DNA of 12,061 nt, taken from assembly GCA_945861605.1 (NCBI GenBank), contig CAMAVG010000021.1, positions 1 to 12,061 on the forward strand. Direction: 5' to 3'. Made by a program: the position numbers and the translations under genes. The notes under the pieces were generated by a model. The model worked only from the letters and a program-made list of their open reading frames with translations, did no database searches and was not told where the DNA came from. The stretch is from Rickettsia typhi. GTDB taxonomy: Bacteria; Pseudomonadota; Alphaproteobacteria; Rickettsiales; Deianiraeaceae. Positions 6,908 through 12,061 of the stretch are shown here, piece by piece. Numbering within the stretch: position 1 is the stretch's first letter; each line of letters opens with the position of its first letter.

Positions 6908-8266
6908 ATGCAAAATGTCTATATAAAAACATACGGATGCCAAATGAATGTCTACGATTCCGAACGCATGGGTGAACTCCTTGAAGCAAATGGATACAAA
7001 ACCACGGAAGAACTTGCATTGAGCGACATAATAATTCTCAACACTTGTAATATTCGCGAAAAAGCAGCGGAGAAAATTTATTCCGAACTTGGAAGAATTC
7101 GCCAATACAAAGATGCCCGCAAAAAAGACGGTCTTGAAACAATAATCGCAATTGCGGGGTGTGTTGCTCAAGCTGAAGGCGATGAAATTAAAAAACGCGC
7201 GCCAATTGTGGATATCGTGATTGGTCCTGAATCTTACCACCATTTGCCGGACATGATTTCCGATATCAAACGCAAGACTGGCAAAAAGTTCAGCTCCCAA
7301 CTGGATTTCACACCAAATGAAAAATTCGACTCCTTGCCAAAAAATAGAACTGCCAAGGGATTTTCCTCGTTCGTCACCGTGCAAGAAGGGTGTGATAAAT
7401 TCTGCACATTTTGCGTTGTACCATACACTCGCGGCAAGGAATACTCCCGCCCAATGCACGATATTCTTGACGAAATCAAAAACCTTGCATCGCAAGGGAT
7501 TGTTGAAGTTTCACTACTTGGTCAAAATGTTGATGCCTACCACGGAAAAATCATCGATGGAAGTAACGAATCTGAGGCGAGTCTTGCTCAATTAATTCAA
7601 GAGGTTTCCAAAATTCCCGAAATAAAAAGAATTCGCTACACAACTTCCCACCCAAACAATTTCACACCTGATATCATATCCCAACACGGTTTGAACCCAA
7701 AATTAATGCCATATTTACACCTTCCAGTGCAATCCGGTTCGAACAAAATTCTGCAACTCATGAACCGCAAACACACGAGGGAGAGGTACCTTGAAATCAT
7801 CGAGAATGTCCGCAATGCAAGGTCGGATATTGCCCTTTCTTCGGATTTCATCGTAGCGTTTCCATCTGAAACTGACCAAGATTTTGAAGACACGATGGAT
7901 TTAATTCGCCAAGTTGGATTTTCACAAAGCTACTCATTCAAATATTCCCCACGCCCCGGAACGCCTGCTGCACTCAAGGATTTAATCCCCGATGATGTCG
8001 CTTCGCATCGCCTTTCGCAACTACAAACATTGCTGAAATCACAACAATTGGAATTCAACAAAAAATTTCTTGGAAGCACAATGCCCGTTCTTTTTGAGAG
8101 CAAAGGTATTCGAAAAACCGAGCAAATCGTCGGGAAATCGCCATATTTACAAGCCGTTATCGTCGATGTTCCAGCCGGCACAAATGCAGAAAATTACTTC
8201 GGGAAAATTCTGAATGTGGAAATAACGGCCGTTTTGGAAAACACACTTTTTGGAAAGATTTCTTGA
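6908..8266 (+). CDS. miaB: tRNA-2-methylthio-N6-dimethylallyladenosine synthase MiaB
   Basis: MiaB is a radical-SAM methylthiotransferase that converts i6A37 to ms2i6A37 in tRNAs reading UNN codons. The 452-residue length is normal. The N-terminal UPF0004 domain has its three cluster cysteines: Cys11 in KTYGCQMN, Cys47 in LNTCNIRE and Cys85 in AGCVAQ. The radical-SAM domain has GCDKFCTFC (161-169; cluster cysteines 162, 166, 169) followed by VVPYTRG, LLGQNVDAY (203-211), HLPVQSGS (271-278) and SSDFIVAFPSETD (311-323, usually GFPGET). The C-terminal TRAM domain spans about 385-448. I chose the ATG at 6908, 4 bp after the bamD stop, because MQNVYIKTYGCQMN is the usual beginning; an in-frame TTG at 6887 would overlap bamD. 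The substrate-making MiaA is not in the window. Confidence 0.96.
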   Translation: MQNVYIKTYGCQMNVYDSERMGELLEANGYKTTEELALSDIIILNTCNIREKAAEKIYSELGRIRQYKDARKKDGLETIIAIAGCVAQAEGDEIKKRAPIVDIVIGPESYHHLPDMISDIKRKTGKKFSSQLDFTPNEKFDSLPKNRTAKGFSSFVTVQEGCDKFCTFCVVPYTRGKEYSRPMHDILDEIKNLASQGIVEVSLLGQNVDAYHGKIIDGSNESEASLAQLIQEVSKIPEIKRIRYTTSHPNNFTPDIISQHGLNPKLMPYLHLPVQSGSNKILQLMNRKHTRERYLEIIENVRNARSDIALSSDFIVAFPSETDQDFEDTMDLIRQVGFSQSYSFKYSPRPGTPAALKDLIPDDVASHRLSQLQTLLKSQQLEFNKKFLGSTMPVLFESKGIRKTEQIVGKSPYLQAVIVDVPAGTNAENYFGKILNVEITAVLENTLFGKIS

Positions 8267-8274
8267 AATATCAT

Positions 8275-8303
8275 TTGACATTGCCAAAAGAATTGACTAT
8301 ATT
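8275..8303 (+). promoter_or_regulatory. predicted strong sigma70 promoter of the MscS-family gene
   Basis: TTGACA (8275-8280), a 17-bp spacer and TATATT (8298-8303, five of six consensus matches) form the best promoter in the window. Transcription would begin near 8310, about 16 bases before the ATG at 8326. It sits in the 59-bp gap after miaB and probably drives the channel gene together with uvrB. Confidence 0.72.
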
Positions 8304-8317
8304 GAATTAAATTCAAT
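8301..8317. repeat. perfect 8+1+8 bp inverted repeat over the promoter start region, candidate operator
   Basis: The arms ATTGAATT (8301-8308) and AATTCAAT (8310-8317) are perfectly complementary around a single A. The repeat covers the last half of the -10 box and the predicted transcription start. This location would suit a dimeric repressor. It could alternatively be chance in AT-rich DNA. Confidence 0.45.
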
Positions 8318-8325
8318 CGTCTTCT

Positions 8326-9384
8326 ATGTTTAAGTATTTACTCAAGAAATATTCAATCAACATTGAGGTTCTAAGTCTTGCTCTTTGCATAATATTCGTC
8401 TACAAAATCGTCACGCTTTCGTTGAAAAAACTTGAACTGCAGTCGTCTAAAAATGGAAAATGGTCGCTTTCATTGCTATTTCACGCATTGCAAACGCCAT
8501 TTAAAACCTCGTTTTCACTGTGGATTATCGTCCTTACGGCGGAATTTTCAAACTCACATTTTCGCTTCGTGAAGAAATTTTCGACAATCGCGATTCAGCA
8601 ATCAATATTGGTATTGTTCGTCGCGTGGGCAATAATTCATTTCTTCAATCTTGTTCGAAATCATGCGGCGAAAAATCACGAATCAAACCTCGACAGAACA
8701 TCGATCATGGCATTTACCCAAATTGGAACAGTGATTGTAGTCATTATCGCAACATTGGTGGAACTCCAAATCATCGGAGTTCACATCGCAGGGCTTCTTG
8801 CATTTGGTGGTCTGAGTGGTATCGCCGTTGGTTTTGCTTCGAAGGATCTCCTCGCGAATTTCTTTGGTGCGATGATGATATACCTTGATAAACCCTTCAA
8901 AGTCGGAGATTGGATTCTCTCGCCGGAAAAAGATATTGAAGGCGAGGTTGAGGAAATTGGGTGGAGGCAAACAAAAATTATCACATTTGAAAAACGCCCG
9001 ATATATGTCCCAAATTCGGTTTTCTCAACGGTAATTGTCGAAAATCCATCGCGTATGACTCACAGAAAAATTGAGGAAAAAATCCTGATAAAGCACGAGG
9101 ATCATCAAAAAGTGAAGGAAATTGCTCAGGAAATTCGCGAATTCCTTGCCAACCATCATGAGATCGACAACAGTCAAAATCTTTTCGTGCATTTGAACAC
9201 AATTTCGCCACTTGCCCTTGAAATTCGAATTTATTGCTACACAACTGTCGTGACTTCCGCCCTTTTTGCAAAATTGAAGGAAGAAGTCCTCCTTCAATCG
9301 GCGACGATAATCCAAAAATATGAAGCACATTTCGTGGAAACAATTCTTCAAGAGCAACCACAAACAAAACATAACAATCACTAA
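8326..9384 (+). CDS. MscS-family mechanosensitive ion channel
   Basis: MscS-family channels are homo-heptamers of the inner membrane that open under membrane tension and release solutes during osmotic downshock. The product has 352 residues. Hydrophobic segments lie near 14-34, 62-75, 90-110 and 130-150, followed by the pore-lining TM3 at about 151-182 with alternating Gly and Ala (LLAFGGLSGIAVGFASKD at 157-174) and FFGAMMIYLDKPFKVGD (179-195). The beta domain follows: GEVEEIGWRQTKI (206-218) and YVPNSVF (227-233) with VENPSRM (238-244), all strong family motifs. The C-terminal alpha/beta domain runs to about 340, and the last ten residues are polar. It has more membrane segments than E. coli MscS, like the YbdG/YnaI type. 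It has its own promoter and lies 2 bp before uvrB. Confidence 0.93.
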   Translation: MFKYLLKKYSINIEVLSLALCIIFVYKIVTLSLKKLELQSSKNGKWSLSLLFHALQTPFKTSFSLWIIVLTAEFSNSHFRFVKKFSTIAIQQSILVLFVAWAIIHFFNLVRNHAAKNHESNLDRTSIMAFTQIGTVIVVIIATLVELQIIGVHIAGLLAFGGLSGIAVGFASKDLLANFFGAMMIYLDKPFKVGDWILSPEKDIEGEVEEIGWRQTKIITFEKRPIYVPNSVFSTVIVENPSRMTHRKIEEKILIKHEDHQKVKEIAQEIREFLANHHEIDNSQNLFVHLNTISPLALEIRIYCYTTVVTSALFAKLKEEVLLQSATIIQKYEAHFVETILQEQPQTKHNNH

Positions 9385-9386
9385 AA

Positions 9387-11366
9387 ATGTTCAAATTAAC
9401 AACAAATAAAACACCTGCCGGTTCACAACCCGAGGCAATTCGAAAATTGATTGAAGGCGTGAAAAATGGCGATAGATCCCAAACATTGCAAGGAATTACA
9501 GGCTCCGGAAAGACATTCACCGTCGCAAATGTCATTCAAGAAATGCAACGCCCCGCGTTAATTATGGTTCATAATAAAACTTTGGCGGCACAACTTTACG
9601 CCGAAATGAAGGAGCTTTTCCCCGAAAATGCGGTGGAATATTTCGTTTCATATTACGATTACTACCAGCCCGAAAGCTATATTCCAAAACGAGATGTCTA
9701 CATTGAAAAGGATTCCTCAATCAACGAACAGCTGGATACTATGCGTCACGCTGCAACAATTAGTGCGTTAGAGCGGCGAGATGTCATCGTTATTTCATCA
9801 ATTTCGTGCATTTATGGTATTGGAAACAGGGAAAATTACACCGCCATGCGAAAGCAAATCAAACGCGGTGATAAAATTAAGATGCAGGACCTTACCGATG
9901 ACCTCATATATCTTCAATACGAGCGAAATGATATCGCATTCGAACGCGGAAAATTCCAAGTCAAGGGCGATACCATCGAACTTTTCCCTTCGCACTTGGA
10001 AAACACAGGTATTCGTTTGGAATTTTTCGGCTTGGAACTTGAACAAATCACAACATTCAACGCCATCACAAGGCAAAAAAAACTCAGTCTTGATGAAATC
10101 ACAATTTACCCAAACAAACTTTTCGCAACCCCACAGGATGTCATCCTCAAATCTATCAAACATATTGAAGCAGATTTGAAAATCGAAGTTGCAGAATTTA
10201 TGAAACAAGGCAGAATTTTGGAAGCAAACAGACTTCGCCAACGAACGGAATACGACATCGAAATGCTTGTCACGACTGGTATGTGCAAGGGTATTGAAAA
10301 TTATTCAAGATACATTGACGGAAGACAAATTGGGCAGCCACCTTCCACACTGTTCTCGTATATGGCACAAGATGCTCTGCTTTTCATCGATGAAAGCCAC
10401 ATAACAATTCCACAAATTCGGGCAATGTATGCAGGCGATAGATCTCGTAAAAATAACCTCGTAGAACACGGCTTTCGAATGAGATCAGCCTACGACAACC
10501 GCCCACTAATGTTTGAAGAATGGAATGAAAAACGCCCGCAGACGATTTTTGTCTCGGCGACTCCAAGCGAATTTGAGGCACAACAATCCGATGGAATCGT
10601 CATTGAGCAATTAATTCGACCAACAGGCTTGCTCGATCCCATCATCGAAATCTACCCGTCATCAAACCAAATTGAACATTTCCTTGAAGAGGCACGAAAA
10701 ATAATCAAGCAAGGAGGAAAAATCCTCGCACTAACTTTGACAAAATCATTCAGCGAAAAACTCAGCGATTACCTTATCGAGCAAGGCGTTAAAACTGCGT
10801 ACTTGCACTCCGAAATCAAAACAATTGAACGCGTACAGGTTATTAATCAGTTGCGTTCCGGCGAAATTGATATCATCGTTGGAATTAATTTATTGCGTGA
10901 AGGAATTGACATTCCAGAGTGTTCTATGGTTGCAATTCTTGACGCCGACAAAGAGGGTTTTTTACGAAACGAGACTTCGCTAATCCAAATGATTGGCAGA
11001 GCGGCGAGGAATAAAGACGGAAAAGTGCTACTTTATGCCGACAAAATGACGGATTCAATCAAAAAAGCGGTAAAGATTACTCAAGACCGTCGCCAAATGC
11101 AAATTGAATACAACGAACAACATGGAATTACCCCAACGACGGTGTTGAAGGAAATAAAAACCATGCTTGATGTCATAATGGGCGAGGATTCCAAGGAGAT
11201 TTTTGATTTTTCCAAACTTGAAAAAATGACAGAAAAGCAGATTAAGAAACTAATTGCTGACCTCAAAAAACAAATGAAGCAAGCCGCGAAAAATTGGAAT
11301 TTCACTGAAGCAGAAGAGCTTCGCGTGCAAATCAAAGCAATTGAGGCCGAACTTCTTGCGGAGTAG
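9387..11366 (+). CDS. uvrB: excinuclease ABC subunit UvrB
   Basis: UvrB is the damage-verifying helicase-like subunit of nucleotide excision repair; UvrA loads it on DNA and it recruits UvrC for incision. The 659-residue length is normal. Visible parts in order: Walker A GITGSGKT (36-43), the beta-hairpin region YYDYYQPESYIPKRD (89-103) used to probe strands, the UvrA-interaction domain at about 150-250, Walker B DESH (335-338), VSATPSE (389-395), motif V GINLLREGIDIP (499-510), motif VI QMIGRAARN (534-542), and the C-terminal UVR domain (about 620-657, KLIADLKKQMKQAAKNWNFT then EAEELR) that binds UvrC. All key residues are present. The ATG is 2 bp after the channel stop. No LexA-type SOS box was recognised in the promoter gap upstream of the channel gene. 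The stop codon lies 1 bp from the convergent cysK stop. Confidence 0.98.
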   Translation: MFKLTTNKTPAGSQPEAIRKLIEGVKNGDRSQTLQGITGSGKTFTVANVIQEMQRPALIMVHNKTLAAQLYAEMKELFPENAVEYFVSYYDYYQPESYIPKRDVYIEKDSSINEQLDTMRHAATISALERRDVIVISSISCIYGIGNRENYTAMRKQIKRGDKIKMQDLTDDLIYLQYERNDIAFERGKFQVKGDTIELFPSHLENTGIRLEFFGLELEQITTFNAITRQKKLSLDEITIYPNKLFATPQDVILKSIKHIEADLKIEVAEFMKQGRILEANRLRQRTEYDIEMLVTTGMCKGIENYSRYIDGRQIGQPPSTLFSYMAQDALLFIDESHITIPQIRAMYAGDRSRKNNLVEHGFRMRSAYDNRPLMFEEWNEKRPQTIFVSATPSEFEAQQSDGIVIEQLIRPTGLLDPIIEIYPSSNQIEHFLEEARKIIKQGGKILALTLTKSFSEKLSDYLIEQGVKTAYLHSEIKTIERVQVINQLRSGEIDIIVGINLLREGIDIPECSMVAILDADKEGFLRNETSLIQMIGRAARNKDGKVLLYADKMTDSIKKAVKITQDRRQMQIEYNEQHGITPTTVLKEIKTMLDVIMGEDSKEIFDFSKLEKMTEKQIKKLIADLKKQMKQAAKNWNFTEAEELRVQIKAIEAELLAE

Positions 11367-11367
11367 T

Positions 11368-12061
11368 TTACAGGAATAAATCGCAGGAAACATATCGTTC
11401 GCAGAAATCGCAAACTATGAAGCAAATATTTTTATTTTCCACAGTTTTTGCCTTTTCAAACGCCGCAAATGCAATTCCGCCCGATGATATCCCGCCGGCA
11501 ATGCCCGCAGATTTCGCAAGCATTCGCGATGTTTCGTAGGCATTCTCTTTGGAAACATGGAATATTTCATCGATGACATTTACGCGGAAGTTATCCGGTA
11601 TAAAATTTGGACCAATGCCCTGAAGTGCATGCGGAGAGAACTTCGTTCCACCGGCAAGAATATCGTTTTCTTCAGGCTCAATTGCGATTGTATGAACGGA
11701 TTTTTGACTTTTCAAATAAGCACTCACGCCGCTCACGCAAGCACCGGTGCCTGCTCCTGCAATGAAAAGATCGATCTCACCGTTCATTTGTTTGTAAATT
11801 TCTGGCCCAGTTGTATTGAAATGAACATCAAAATTTGCGGGATTATGGTACTGATTCATCACGAGTGAATTTGGAATTTCACGCGAAAGTTCGTATGATT
11901 TATCGATTGCGCCTTGAAATCCAAGCTCTTTTTTTGTCAAAACAAGTTTGGCACCAAAGTGAGAAATCAGCTTGCGACGCTCAAGACTCATCGCCTCCGA
12001 CATTGTCAAAACCAAGTGATACCCCTTCAAAGCACAGACAAAAGCGAGGGAAATCCCCATG
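11368..12061 (-). CDS. cysK: cysteine synthase (O-acetylserine sulfhydrylase) family, 5' part outside the window
   Basis: CysK-type enzymes use PLP to make cysteine from O-acetylserine and sulfide. The visible 230 residues are the C-terminal two thirds. The first Met (ATG at 12060-12058) corresponds to the Thr/Met of the family's SGN-(T/M)-GI-x-LA motif, so the true start and the PLP lysine lie beyond the right edge. Seen from there: MSLERRKL (24-31), NQYHNPAN (69-76) with TTGPEI (83-88), the phosphate-binding loop GTGAC (104-108; normally GTGGT), GGTKFSPHALQGIG (137-150) and FIPDN (153-157), VIDEI (162-166), and GISSG (190-194) with the serine that contacts the pyridine nitrogen. The end is divergent: the usual PxSGERYLST is CDFCERYVSC, with cysteines at 213, 217, 220 and 226. 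Cystathionine beta-synthase-like or other beta-family members are possible alternatives. Confidence 0.87.
   Translation of the reverse strand, partial: MGISLAFVCALKGYHLVLTMSEAMSLERRKLISHFGAKLVLTKKELGFQGAIDKSYELSREIPNSLVMNQYHNPANFDVHFNTTGPEIYKQMNGEIDLFIAGAGTGACVSGVSAYLKSQKSVHTIAIEPEENDILAGGTKFSPHALQGIGPNFIPDNFRVNVIDEIFHVSKENAYETSRMLAKSAGIAGGISSGGIAFAAFEKAKTVENKNICFIVCDFCERYVSCDLFL

Noticed and set aside
6893..7495. Open frame of 200 codons on the minus strand inside miaB
   Set aside because: It lies antisense to a fully conserved gene, matches no recognised family, and is rich in Phe and Cys as expected for a shadow of the AT-rich sense strand.
8261..8274. TCTTGAAATATCAT, a one-mismatch copy of TCTTGACATATCAT at 1891-1904
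   Set aside because: Both lie at gene ends in AT-rich DNA; one is largely fixed by the end of miaB, and two short copies are not enough to claim a regulatory motif.
9798..10241. Minus-strand open frame of 147 codons inside uvrB
   Set aside because: It is antisense to conserved UvrB sequence and shows no domain; a compositional shadow.
1..12061. CRISPR arrays, tRNA genes, insertion sequences, toxin-antitoxin or defence modules
   Set aside because: No tandem spaced repeats, cloverleaf sequence, transposase motifs or small paired genes were seen; intergenic space is almost absent.

Overview
The window is a densely coded stretch of an AT-rich (about 40% GC by eye) bacterial chromosome that uses the standard code. 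The gene set and protein motifs point to an alphaproteobacterium, most likely a host-associated one near Rickettsiales or Holosporales. The best evidence is the first gene, a VirB6-like type IV secretion channel with the rickettsial layout: a long soluble N-terminal part, a polytopic core with an LFEKT...W motif, and a charged K/A/P-rich tail. A BamE-like lipoprotein with a WYYI motif supports this. The placement is inference, because no 16S rRNA or other decisive marker is present.

Layout from left to right. Positions 1-3544 on the plus strand hold the 3' part of a virB6-like gene, then bamE and folC, closely spaced. Positions 3532-4701 on the minus strand hold a DadA-like FAD amino-acid oxidoreductase that overlaps folC tail to tail by 13 bp. 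A 134-bp divergent intergenic region (4702-4835) carries a TTGACA/ATTAAT promoter. It is followed by a plus-strand run of six genes at 4836-11366: rplQ, an AI-2E/PerM-family permease, bamD, miaB, an MscS-family channel and uvrB. Gaps are 15, -8, 4, 59 and 2 bp. The 59-bp gap before the channel gene holds the best promoter of the window (TTGACA-N17-TATATT) with a perfect 8+1+8 inverted repeat over the start-site region, so channel-uvrB is probably a separately controlled unit. The right end is the 3' part of a cysK-like gene on the minus strand, which stops 1 bp from the uvrB stop codon.

Most of the window is core metabolism and maintenance: folate polyglutamylation, ribosome, tRNA thiolation, nucleotide excision repair and cysteine synthesis. 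The envelope theme is stronger than average: two of the lipoproteins of the BAM outer-membrane assembly complex (BamE and BamD, in separate units), a mechanosensitive-type channel, a permease and a secretion channel. No RNA gene, CRISPR array, insertion sequence, prophage or toxin-antitoxin module was seen. I found no convincing new multi-gene system. The points most worth following are the palindrome on the channel promoter, rplQ detached from rpoA, the cysteine-bearing C-terminus of the CysK homologue, and the near absence of Shine-Dalgarno sequences.
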